This document shows positions 33,320 through 44,681 of a DNA stretch of 64,000 nt, in pieces (within the stretch, counting starts at the first letter, position 1; each line of letters begins with the position of its first letter). Below the pieces are notes generated by a model, which did not search any database, was not told the origin of the DNA, and saw nothing but the letters and a program-made list of their open reading frames with translations. The stretch lies in contig NC_092672.1 in assembly GCF_964355755.1 (NCBI RefSeq), forward strand, positions 11,654,501 to 11,718,500. Reading direction: 5' to 3'. The stretch comes from Antedon mediterranea (Eukaryota > Echinodermata > Crinoidea > Comatulida > Antedonidae). The position numbers and the translations under genes were made by a program.

Positions 33320-36300
33320 GTCGTGCCCACAGATGGTTCTCGAATACATAATAATTTCAGCGTTAAAAAACTGGCGATTTCAAATGTACGTACCACAAGA
33401 CAATATATACATGTCGTTTACGGGAACGAATAAATAGACACTGTGATTTATGTACTGAACTAAAATTAGCACCCTGGGAATTACTTCCGAAAGAGAAACT
33501 TGTCACAAAATGAGACCAATTGTTTAAGTCAAATTTAAACAAACTTAATTTGTGTTTTGTATGTAACATTAGGGTTGAGGGATGGGAAAGAGGATGGGTG
33601 CAAAGAGGAACAATTTTTAAATATATTCTTTATACATGTAGTATTAGTAACGAAATATTAATTTTTTTCATGTTTTACAAATAATATACCACTAAACACA
33701 GTGTAAAACATTGCAATGTAATACTTTGTTGAAACTATCACCGTCCTAGTCGATTGAAATAGTACAGTACATGATAACGATACATCACTACGACGTGTAT
33801 AATATGTTTATATAATGTAAAACAATTTGTGAAAACCACCCCTATTCGTGGCAAATCATAAATTCGATTTAATCGTCAATAAATATTAAATTATCTAACT
33901 CAACTTAATTAGTAGGCCTAATGGTTTTCAATTGTTTCTTAGAGCCAATTCATACTTAAGTTGGTTCCTAATACTAACCCTACCCACCATGCGTTTAGGG
34001 CATGTGCACCGTAGGCCTATCCTCTACTGGCTTTACAACGCTACTCATGCCAGTGAGGGAAGGGTGATGATGTCACGAGGGTGGTTTAACTGCAATAATA
34101 AAGATTTGTACATAATATACGGCAATTATCCGTTAAAAAAAATCTATATCCAACCTCTGCAGCACAGATTGAAAAAAAAATGGATCGAATTTCTGTTATG
34201 AGTATACAGTACTTGCCTTTACGACGCCTGAGGGAATAGACACTTGTTGTGGAACAGAGATTGGAATGTTCCATTCATTTCAAATCAAACATTTGCATAA
34301 ACGTATATTAAATCTATCAAAATAGTATTTTTTTAAGAAAATCGGCCTGTCTTCAACATTATGATACTGTACTCGAGCTGTTCAACCCGTTTTCAGCTAT
34401 TAAAAACAATTATCGTAGGAGGAGATAGGAAAATGCGAATCATCCTCGTATTATTGTATGCGGGTATTTTTCAAGATGGACATTCATTAGACAGTGTATA
34501 CCACGATCGTTAAACACCCCTATTTGGGGCAAATCGTTGAACCTAAATTTGTTTTAATCGTCAATAACTAATTATCTAACTTAATTTAATTAGTAAACAG
34601 GGTTACACCAGGTGGTTAAAATCAGTACCGAAAGTACGAACCAAATGTATATACCATCGAGTAAAAATTCTAGAAGTAAAGCGCGATTTACCGAATTTTG
34701 CCCTTACGTAAATTTATATATAGATTCATTACTTCGAAATAGGACTACTACTATAGGGTTACTGTAGGCCATAAATCTTCGGAATCGATCTACAGGTAGG
34801 TCAATCAGTAATTTTGTCCGCCAGTTGGGCAATTCCATTGCAGCCAATATGCACTGTGACTGACCCTCAGTCATACTGTATCCACATTAAAATAGGAATA
34901 GCATCGCATCTAAAAAGTGAACAGTAATAATTAACTATACTGTATTGTATGGAGTGATTGCAGTATATTCTTGCTCCTGGTTATTTTTCATTGGTGATGG
35001 AATAGCATTATTGACAGAGGGTGACAGTTATTCGAGACAGAAGCAATGATGGTCATCTTCCTCCTAGACATAGTTTGCAGATCACATGAACTTAGTGGGT
35101 GTGTACTGTTTGAGAAGTTTCCACATTATAGCCAAGCAGGGTCTTAATTAGCAAGGTTCAAAAGAATGAACTAAAAGTATCTTGTGAAGTTTCAATGCGG
35201 GATACACATCTTCGATGACAAAAATTAATGCAGGGAAATGTAACTAATATTAGCATATCTTTAATTTCAATCAATCATCCCAATACAATGCAAAAGCTCA
35301 CATGCTTTTGTGCTTTCCATGCAGCTCTCTGACTCTGAGCCAGTGACTATGATTTCATACAGTATTTTCTTCTTGCGTCATGTTTTTCACGCTGCTGCTT
35401 TAGCCAGCTACATACATGAGGACTATTCCTTCAGAAGCTATAAGCAAGCAGCAGTTATACGTCTAGAGGCTGACGTTTTTGACAAATGACATATCAAAGT
35501 ATAAATTGTTGTATTTTACTTCAAATACAAAAGTTATTCACTTCTGTAACAAAAAAATAATATTTATTCACGTATAAAAAGAGAAAAGAAACGTTTAATT
35601 ATAACCCAAAAACCATTGTCCGACAGAAGTATTTTTTGCTTTAAATTACATTTTTAGGTAAATAATTGTTTGATTAAAATGAATAACTATAAACTGAAAT
35701 TGCATTTTCTCGAAAACTACTTCCAAAAAACTTCATTTTTGTACAAGAGGCAGGAGTTATAATTTGTGATTTGTAATTTAAAAACATAATTTGATTTATG
35801 TGCACGTTTGTTGATGCGAGTAGTTTAAAAAACCTATTTCTTTTCAAATTCACTCGTTTGACTTTCGCGTTGCTGTTCTATTGTTAGTCAACTGTGAAGC
35901 TATTGATATTGTTAATAATTGAAAGGCTTGTTACATAAACCATTTACACCAAACTCGCATACACATGCTTGTACTTGTAGTGAAATTAGCCTAAAAATCA
36001 CAAAAAACAGCATCAAGACACACACAAATATCCCTAGGCTAGAGGACCCTATTTATATTTTTTTTACCGGAGGAATCTTATGTTATTGTAGGAGAATTTT
36101 AAAGTAGGCGGAGGTATGCACTCCTCTCAGAGTGGCTTTCTAGTTAGTATAGCTATTAGCCTTGGGCCTAGATAGGCATTAGTATAGGCCTAGCTAGGCT
36201 AGGCTATTTGATCATTCAAATCGAGCATTATAATATATGGTTGATGGGCTTCCTACTACTAGTACTACTAGGCTAACCGTAGAGTAGGCTAGTTAGGCCT

Positions 36301-36768
36301 AGACCGCCTACTAGTAGGCCTAGCCTAGGCACGTGCTGTGATTTTCATATCAGGCCGCCTACCTAAAAACATCTTTGACATTTGGACAAGTTGATTCTGA
36401 TCCTACTCTTTGCAATTCATATGCATACAAGAACAATGTTGTTGACATTTTGAATCGCTCGACGTAGGCCTACGTTGTTTTTGTACACACGTCAAAACTC
36501 TCTCTCTCGCGCCATACATTCAATATTTCAGCAGCGATTCAGTTCAGCGAGCACGTGCAAAAACAAGCAGCTGCATAAAATTCAGTTCGGGAGGGCGCCA
36601 CCACACTTATAGTACAGAGCCATATTAAAGAGTTACGACATTGAAGATTAGAAGCCATTTTTGTGTCAAAGAATGGCTCTGTAAAGTATAGTATTGCGCG
36701 CCGTCAGCGTCTGAAACTTTAAAAAAATCATTTCTTAAGGTTTTTCGCGGGGAATGCCATTGCCCAAT
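33320..36768. other. Upstream region of the TCF19-like gene; first exon not located
   Basis: A block of about 80 bp at 33825-33905 (ACCACCCCTATT, then AATCGTCAATAA) recurs diverged at 34508-34600. 36160-36330 is dense in AGGCCTA. 36500-36610 is locally CpG-rich (CTCTCTCTCGCGCC, GCACGTGC, GGAGGGCGCC) and could be a promoter, but no start codon with a phase-2 donor was identified. Confidence 0.35.
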
Positions 36769-38362
36769 TAGTCTAGGACAAACATCTGAAAAGATGTTAG
36801 GGGGAGTGGAATGTTAGAGGCTGTCAACATAGCCAGATATCCTAATTAAACCCTTCTGATCACTTTTTAAAATTGGCCGCCATTTTTATTTAAAATGTAC
36901 ATAAAATAAGATCTAAATATTAAGGTAGATACACAATCTTGGTGTCTAAACACAATGTACTTCACACACGGAATCCATTAGGCCTTGTTGACACTTGAAA
37001 TAGCGGCCATTTTTCAAAATGGCCGCTAATTTTATATAAAATGTGCATAAAATCAGATCTAAATCAGTTTTTTGGACAAGTAGTTCTCCGAGAAAATGCA
37101 GTTTCAGTTTACTTTACTTTAAGACTGCTCGCCGGCTTTTGAAAATCCTCTCCTATCTTTTGACACTAGCAGGTCTGAAAATAATACTAAAAAGTGGTCC
37201 AAAATTGGGACCATGGTCCGGACCGGATTGCCTCCAAAATGTAATGGAGTGGAACTTGACCACATATCTATTTAACCCTAATTTTGGTAAAGATCTTGCA
37301 ATAACTTTTTGAGTAATCCTGCTAACAAACATACAAACAAACAAACAAATGAAATGAGTGAAGTAGGCTACTTGGCAAAATATATCCACTGATAGGGGCA
37401 TGTTGAATGATACATTTTTTTGCTTTAGATATTAGCTTGACATAGTTCAAATCCTGCTGGGGTTTATAATTTGGGTACGCGATAGACTACATATATCTCC
37501 TTAGCGGAGGTAAATAATATTAGTTTATGTAATAGGAGGGCCTACAGTCAAGATGAAACATCTGTGATGTTACATACAAATGAATTCAACAAAAGCTGAT
37601 GCTTTAAAATCCTAGTCATGGCTCTATACAAACTAAACCTTTAACAATTTGTAAAACAAATTCCAGATTTTCGATTTCATAAACAGATAAATTAGGTAAC
37701 CATTTTGAAAAATGTTAGCTATACTCTGCATTTAACTTTAAAAATTAATTAATCAAACTATTTAAATTTATTTATTATAGATTTAATGGATTCCTTGCCT
37801 GAAAAAAAAAAACACGAGTTTAGACACAAAGATCATTTATCTAGCCTAATTAGTTACACCTTTAAGCAATTTTTAGAAAAATTAGGCAGCCATTAAATAA
37901 ATACAATTATCTTTTAATCTAATCATATTTATTATAAATCTAATGGATTTCTATTTGGACACCAAGAACGTGAATCTACCATATTTAGATTTTAAGCAAA
38001 TTTTATATAAATAGGTCGACATTTTGAATCCAAGATTGTGTATCTAGGCCTACCTTATTTAGATCAGATTTTAAGTACATTTTATTTAAAATTGTCGCCA
38101 TTTTGAAAAATGGCCTCCATTTCATTATAAAGGGAAGAAAAGTGAAGTTTCAACAGGGTCTACTAATGGATTCCGTGTCTGAAGTACATGTGTTTAGACA
38201 TCAATATTGTGTATTACCTTATTTAGATCTGATTTTATGCATATTTTATATAAAATATATTTAGAGTGATCAGAAGGGTTTAATTAGGATATCTGGCTAT
38301 GTTGACAGCCTCTAACTTTCCACTCCCCTAACTCATTTTTTTCACATTTTTTGCCTAGACTA
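36769..38362. mobile_element. 1.6-kb foldback element with internal sub-repeats
   Basis: The left end TAGTCTAGG (36769) and right end CCTAGACTA (to 38362) are inverted. The arms match for about 200 bp: GAGGCTGTCAACATAGCCAG at about 36818 against CTGGCTATGTTGACAGCCTC at about 38292, continuing through TAATTAAACCCTTCTGATCA. The interior carries several diverged copies of a unit around ATAAAATCAGATCTAAAT and GCCATTTTGAAAAATGGC. The flanking duplication is ambiguous (TA or AAT). No transposase seen. Confidence 0.65.
37170..37515 (+). mobile_element. Probable non-LTR retrotransposon 3' end fragment
   Basis: GCCTCCAAAATGTAATGGAG, CTTTTTGAGTAATCCTGCTA, a CAAACAAACAAACAAA run and the terminal CTCCTTAGCGGAGGTAAAT follow an order that is common in repeats of aquatic animals and that I associate with RTE-type LINE ends. 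The assignment is from memory of the pattern, not from a search. Confidence 0.4.
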
Positions 38363-38490
38363 AATAAATGCATCGGACGTGTTTCTTCAAGCAAGTTGCG
38401 TGGCGCAACGGATGAAACGTTGTCTTGTGATGGTGTGACAAATCATCGCGAGTTTTGTTTCTTAATCGCCAAACGCGAGTGTTGCCACAC

Positions 38491-38695
38491 GAAAATTACA
38501 CAGTCAATATCATCGTACTCGAGAATTTGCTGGATTTTATATGTTTAATGAGACAAGGACACGATAATTACGCGAAAATGACTCAGTCAATATCATCATA
38601 CTCGATAATTTGCTGGATTTTATATGTTTAATGAGACAGGGACACGATAATTACGCGAAAATTACTCAGTCAATATCATCGTACTCGAGGATATA
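38491..38695. repeat. 83-bp tandem repeat, about 2.5 copies
   Basis: Units begin GAAAAT at 38491, 38574 and 38657, exactly 83 bp apart, with CAGTCAATATCATCGTACTC and ATTTTATATGTTTAATGAGA in each. The third unit is partial. Confidence 0.85.
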
Positions 38696-38792
38696 CACGA
38701 TTTACGATCCTCGCAGAGCAGAGGTAGTCACGTGATGCAGTTCTAACGAATCACGTTCACGTATTTACATAGGCTATGTAATAGTATGATCA

Positions 38793-38823
38793 GGGAAGAG
38801 TAATTTAACTCTTCCCTGGTATG
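38793..38823. repeat. CAGGGAAGAGT hairpin (transposon-end remnant)
   Basis: CAGGGAAGAGT and ACTCTTCCCTG are exact 11-bp inverted repeats with a 6-nt loop. The same word occurs singly at about 20942 and 42304, suggesting ends of one element family whose interior has been lost here. Confidence 0.5.
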
Positions 38824-41300
38824 ATATATTTATTGGACATCATTAATCATAATCATACGAATTCTGTTTCTGTACATGCGTGGACCGGATACCATACCTT
38901 GTGTAGACCTACGTACAGACATGGATGAATTCTGTTCATCTTACTGTACATACAGGCAATTTGGCCTACCTGCACTACAGATTTTATCTTTAGTGGTCAA
39001 AATAAACAAACACACACGAAAATTGAGAGCTTGTAACTTGTTATGTCTATTAAAATTATATAAGCATTATTCATCCTCTCTAGACGGGGCTTCCTGTCGA
39101 CTACTCCGCGGTGACTACGCGCATTTTCTAAAAGTTCCGCAGCCTTGTTTATCAATCATGATAAATGCAATTTAATTTGATTGAGTGTATGCAAAAAAAA
39201 AAAACACACACAAGAAACACGGAGATTTCGGGATAGATGTAATTGTATAGGCGCGGCCATATTGTTGCCAAAATAAACAAAATAATTTACCTAAAAATAA
39301 AAAAAAAGTAAAGCACAATAAACACACATTAAAGAAAATTCACTAAAGATATCACTTTCACAATGTGACAGGGATCACTTGTACGATGTGACAACAGATA
39401 TGTGAGATGGTAAAAACATTCTGATGATATTAATTATCATTCGTAGTACCTTTAATGTTAAATTTAAAGAATGTGTATTCATTATTATACGAAATAAAGA
39501 ATGTTTATGAGTGTAATGGTGATGCAATGGATGAAGATGGCAATCTTTATCTTTCCCCTCACATTATTTACCGTAGGCCTACCATTGTACTCATAAACAT
39601 TTAGTATGTGTACTAATGTGTACTATACATTAAACTAACCCATATAGTCTGGGTTCCAGACGGAGTTTTTACTTAATATTAGTAAAAAGAAAAAAATTAT
39701 TTTGGCATATATATCGTATTTCAGACAACAAAAGCCTCGAATACGAAATAACTACTGACTAAAAGAAGAGAATTGAATACCGCCACCAATGATTATTTAG
39801 TGCGGTGGATATTTCCCCACAGCTAAATACTAGCTAAATGCAATTTATTATGGCTATTTTATTATTCAATACATACGATATCATGAATATTGTTTTTTCT
39901 CAAATGATTTCTTTTTAAATGTAATAAAATGTATAATGGTTGATTGAAATTGGATCCGCAGGTTCATTTCACGGAACTATTCCAGGAGGATTAAAGATAA
40001 TAAAAATGTACAATACATCGACAAATGCAATTTAAATGTGTACTTAAAATATTTAGAGACAATTTAGAAATCGCAATCTTCTGATCGTTCTGATCTGGAT
40101 CGACTTTGTGACTGAATTTTATGACATTGGAATTGGAAGATAAATGGGATATTGCATGAACATACGTTCTTATTAGTTTCTTATTTTTGTTTTTAAATGC
40201 GATAGTGAAAAGATTTTAAATTGAATATATGTGTGTATTCTTTCATCATTGCTTCTGTAGTGTGTATTTCTCAGATAAGAATGGAAAGAAATGGAAAGAA
40301 TGGAAACATGATAATTTTAGGAAGCTATTTTTTAAACGATGGCAAGCTTCTTGAAAGAGATGATCTGACTAAAGATTTAACTAAAAATGCAAAAAGGAAG
40401 AAAAGTTGTGTTACAAAAATTAAGAACAATAACAATATTAGGCCTATAAATAATTGTTAAGCAAATATATACAAGATTAGAGTGTGTCCTACGCTACATT
40501 TTAAAACGACGGGTGACGTTAATCTTCACACACTGATTCGACGCAACGCAACAAGTGGGGAACCGACGTCGCAACAGTCCTGAAAAAATCACAGGTTTGA
40601 TTTCACGCAGGTGGGGGAATTATTGGAAGGGCATTTTCTTACGTTGCGTAGGTTGCGTTACGTTGTCGCTAGTTGGAACCAAACTTTAATAAACGGAAGA
40701 CTGCGCTCAAAAACGGAACATACAAGTGTGAATGTAGCTGAGACAAGTATATAGACTGCGCTTAAACATCAGATAATCATTATGCTGCATACAATGTGTC
40801 CTCGTCATGACGAATATCAACGATTCACGCGTATAGTGCTATTTTAACTAATTTACAAAACTCCTATTAACGTTATTGGTTCTATTGTTAAGCTTATTTT
40901 AAGCATAAATGGATAAGTGCGTCAATTATGCTCATCGTTTTATTTTCTCAAGGGGCCAAAAACTTAATTTAAAACCATCAGCAAAAATATGGATTAAGCA
41001 AGGAATTTACGTTGTTGATGATGTCGATTATTACCAAACAAATAGAGCTTTTAGGTTTATTTGAATTATGCTTTATTAAGCATTACTTAGGCTAAGTGAT
41101 ATTTACCCAATTACAACACATTAGCTTCACGCATGAAGATTAGCAACATTATCTCATTTTCTGAAATAGTAAACTGTTATGTAATTCTCTGGGCTGATAC
41201 TTTATGCCGCAGGCTCGGAATTGTATGAAAAACGGAATGTATAGACTACGATATAACATTAAAGCGAAACAAAGAAGTTTCAAAGAACAATGAAAACAGG
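38824..41300. other. Intergenic
   Basis: No gene supported. 40490-40700 has GC-richer sequence with CGACGCAACGCAAC and GTTGCGTAGGTTGCGTTACG in opposite senses, probably an old inverted-repeat element. The rest is AT-rich. Confidence 0.45.
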
Positions 41301-41400
41301 GCCATATACATTGCTGCAGTCAAGTGTTCAAATTTGAGTTAGTGTTTGCCGACCGACCGACCGACCGACATAGTGAGCTGTAGAAACGTGTTTACATGCG
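41300..41400 (-). mobile_element. Diverged short copy of the GTCK element
   Basis: GCCGACCGACCGACCGACCG followed by ACATAGTGAGCTGTAG is the reverse of the CTATAGTTCACTATGTCGGTC cassette. The other end, GGCCATATACATTGCTGCAG, matches the end of the minus copy at 46719. Confidence 0.5.
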
Positions 41401-43914
41401 ATTAAAAAAGTATAAAGCTGAGAAAAGGTTTCATTTAAAGTGGATAGATTTACCAGGTTTAAAGTCAAACGAATTATGATAATAATTTGACATTTATTAT
41501 AGTGCGATTTTTTAAAGATCAGAGCGTTGAACTAAACTGGTTTTCTGGGTTGATTGGGAAGTTCGCAATTCTGAAACTTCTAAACAAACGCAATCAAAAT
41601 TTTTAGACATTCGGTAAAAGCATACTTTTAATAGATGAACTCAATATACTGACCAGGTGAGAGAGTGGAGATACATGATGTCAGAGAAGTTCGAAAAATC
41701 GTTTTTACAGGATGATGGTAGAAGAAATAACGTGTAGGGACTGAAATTAGGGAGAATAATAGGAATGAACCAAGAAACATGCAAACAAAAATAACCTAAA
41801 TATTTTTGTTGAATGTGAAATTTTGCGTTGCGTTACGTTCTAGTGGGAACCACGCTTAAATGTTTATTATTTAGGATCGTTAGGAGCTCAGCGTCGTGTC
41901 AAATGCTGACTTTAGATCATGAAAACGATATCAGTTTTGTTTATGTATGATATGTAACGTAGATTATCCATCCATTTGCTCGACGTAAACAGTGTATTGT
42001 ATGACAGTTGCTAAATATATAAACTCACAATGTATTACTATATCTACTTGAAATAGCTTATCGATTTATAATTTTCTAATAGTTTTATGAATAACATCGG
42101 CAAACAAAATGTATCTCGGTTCAAGATTTTATAGAGAAGAGCTCCGCTATGTAACTATATTTTACAATATTATAATATGATTACAATTATTACTATAGCT
42201 ATTTCATTATTAATAATAACAAGGCGTAAATACAAACTCAAAATCGTGTCCTCATATTCCTCGACTGTTCATGGTTTTCAACAGACAGAATATACAAGGT
42301 TTACCAGGGAAGAGTGTAATATCAATTACTGTTTTAAAGAGGAAATCATTTTTAGCCTAACGATGATCAGTAAATACTGCAGGGTAAGACGGAATACATA
42401 ATGTTCTTCTTTAACGGCAATTAAGCAGGCATTCGACAAGTAATAAAATGACAATAACATGAATCGTTTTCGAATGCCAGTAAGCTTATAAAGGCAACAT
42501 TTTATTGTCAAATCCACAATAGGCTAAATACAGGAAAATGTATTATAATAATTAAATTGTGTGATGTTCTCCTATTGGATCAACACAAATAACATATAAC
42601 ACTCACACTTTATTATGGATCCCAATAAATTTATTTCATGATTAATGTATTTATGTAATCTTACGGGCATAATGTTAACACGATTCTAACTGTTAGACCG
42701 GCGACCGTACCAATTGAATTATGTGAATTTGTTTGCTAGGCCTTGTCGTCCGAGGAGGCTTTAGAGTGAACACAATATATGAATCGGTTCTCACAATTAG
42801 GTCTACCTAAAAAATAGATCGATATAATAATCAGCAGACGTTTAACGAGTCGTATAAATACAACAACCCGGCCTGCCACAATTATTGTGTTTAGCTTGTT
42901 TTCTTTAGAGAGTAATGAGACAATCAATTTACAAAACGCATGCCGTTTGCTCGGTAAAATAGGAATACATAATGGTTAGAATGAGCTACGAGTTAAATCT
43001 GTCCATCTATGGCCTAAGTTATTTAATTGTCGGCTCTTTGAAGTATTCCCGCCAAGGATTCATTGCCGCAGAGTATAAACCTGTGGCGTATTAATGCCAC
43101 TTTACATTTTGATTTTTTTGAGCCGCTGTTCACTTTATTATGTTATCCTTTTAAATGTCTCAGTACTATTGAATATAATAAATGGTATTCCTACTAGAGT
43201 ACATTGTGTTTAGCAACATGCTTCATGTAGCATTTATATGTACGTTCATCGTGATACGGTGTGTTGGACGTTGGTGGTAACTGTAGATTCGAAGCCAACA
43301 CTCTCACGCTTTGCTTGTATCCTTAAGGGCCTTTCACACCTGTTCCGGCACGGTTCCGGTCCGGCGAATCGAACACCAATGTTTCGTTTTTACGACGCTC
43401 CACGCGGCCAAGCACCAGACAAGATATTTACTAAAATAACAGGTCAATTTTGATATATAGCAGTTTTTAAAGTGCTCATTCGCTTTGATGTTAGGCCTAC
43501 GCCAGGCCTAGACAGCCAAGCAACACGTACCTGCTGCGCTTCGTTTAAATTTACCGCAGTCACATTTTCGATCGACGGCGCCCTCGATTTTTGCAGGCTT
43601 ACGAAAACAAATACATGTGCGTGACGTATCCGTTTTCGTTATCGTATTCGTAGCGTTGCGACACCTCTCTGGTATTGGAGATCCACGTAACTGTAATGAA
43701 AGGACATATCTAGTACAGTACAATAACTCTAATAAAACAATGAGGGTAAATATAGAATATATGAACGATAGCATTTGTTGAGAGGGTGGGGGAATGTCTC
43801 ACTGCCTGCTGAAGTAAATTAGTATTGTTCAAACAAAACCTGCCGTCCTGTCTATTAGTGGTGTAAATGTGGTATTTATACAGAATTTGAAATACGTGTG
43901 ATAATCGAGAAACT
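41401..43914. other. Intergenic or intronic; one possible exon
   Basis: Mostly AT-rich. 43325-43375 (GGGCCTTTCACACCTGTTCC, then a GC-rich tail) resembles a transposon end. At about 43609-43690 the minus strand has a good acceptor (CTTTCATTACAG) and a following GTAAGC. The frame in phase with the LRP-like gene is open for about 28 codons, ending at or beside a TAA. I could not decide whether it is an exon. Confidence 0.3.
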
Positions 43915-44212
43915 AGAGTGAGTGGCCGAGCGTGGAACCGTAATTACGTAGTCATAACATCGGCAGGGGTTCGAGGCTCACTCACTCCATGATTCTGGTG
44001 GTAGAATGAGTCTTCTCGGATAAGGACTATAAACCGTAGGTTCAGTGTACACATCTAGCTCGTGTGCACTTTAAAGAACCTAGTACATCTTTCGAGACGA
44101 GTAGGGGGTTACCCCGGTGTATTAGTACATCACAGCCACTGATCACCAACTGGGCCCTCTGGGAGACCAGTCTTTGACTGAAGCGGTTACCCAGTATAAA
44201 TATATATTTCAC
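43915..44212 (+). mobile_element. tRNA-derived SINE, copy 3 (full length)
   Basis: Begins GAGTGAGTGGCCGAGCGTGG, with B box GGGGTTCGAGGCTC, then CTTCTCGGATAAGGACTATA, GTGTGCACTTTAAAGAACC and GAGTAGGGGGTTACCCCGG, ending near CTGAAGCGGTTACCCAGTAT. Compared with copy 1 it lacks several bases after the A box. Confidence 0.8.
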
Positions 44213-44681
44213 TATACTAAACTGATACAATTTAAAATTAACATTTTTTAAACTTTTTTATTTAAACATAATACTATGTCTAGTCTACTAATGATAACAC
44301 AAACGTTATGGTATGGTATGTGAAAAATGCTGAACGAGTTATGGCAAGGCACAAGGGCAATATCCAACAACTGAAAAAAAAAAAAAACAAAAAACATAAT
44401 GAGATGAAAATTACTTTAAATAGTTGGAAAATACTTCACTGGAAAAAGGTGTAATTATAATTAAAACAATTTTGTCGTAACAAGTGGTTTTTTGAAAGTG
44501 TAGTAGAATGTTAAATAAATACCTCGTGCATATTGTGCATAGTGCCTATCGTTTTGTATTGATCCATGAACGATATCGATAGGTGCAATAACCAGGTTCA
44601 ATTGAGTAGGGTATTGAATATACATTAATATAACAGAACGGTTGCATGCTAAATATAAAGAGTTTCTTTTAATTACCGTAC
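44213..44681. other. Downstream of the EGF exon
   Basis: Donor GTACGG follows the EGF exon at 44682. No further exon was recognised here. An A-run lies at about 44369-44393. Confidence 0.4.

Noticed and set aside
34204-34274. Candidate first exon of the TCF19-like gene (MEHSNLCSTTSVYSLRRRK followed by GCAAGT)
   Set aside because: It would need a rare GC donor, and neither the phase nor the FHA first-strand pattern fits convincingly.
36349-36390. Another candidate first exon on the minus strand (MSKMFL followed by GTAGGC)
   Set aside because: Phase 1, not the required phase 2, and too short to hold the missing FHA strand.
39950-40000. GGATCCGCAGGTTCA, resembling the end of small-subunit rRNA in reverse
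   Set aside because: The match is only about 15 bp with mismatches around it; too short to call an rRNA fragment.
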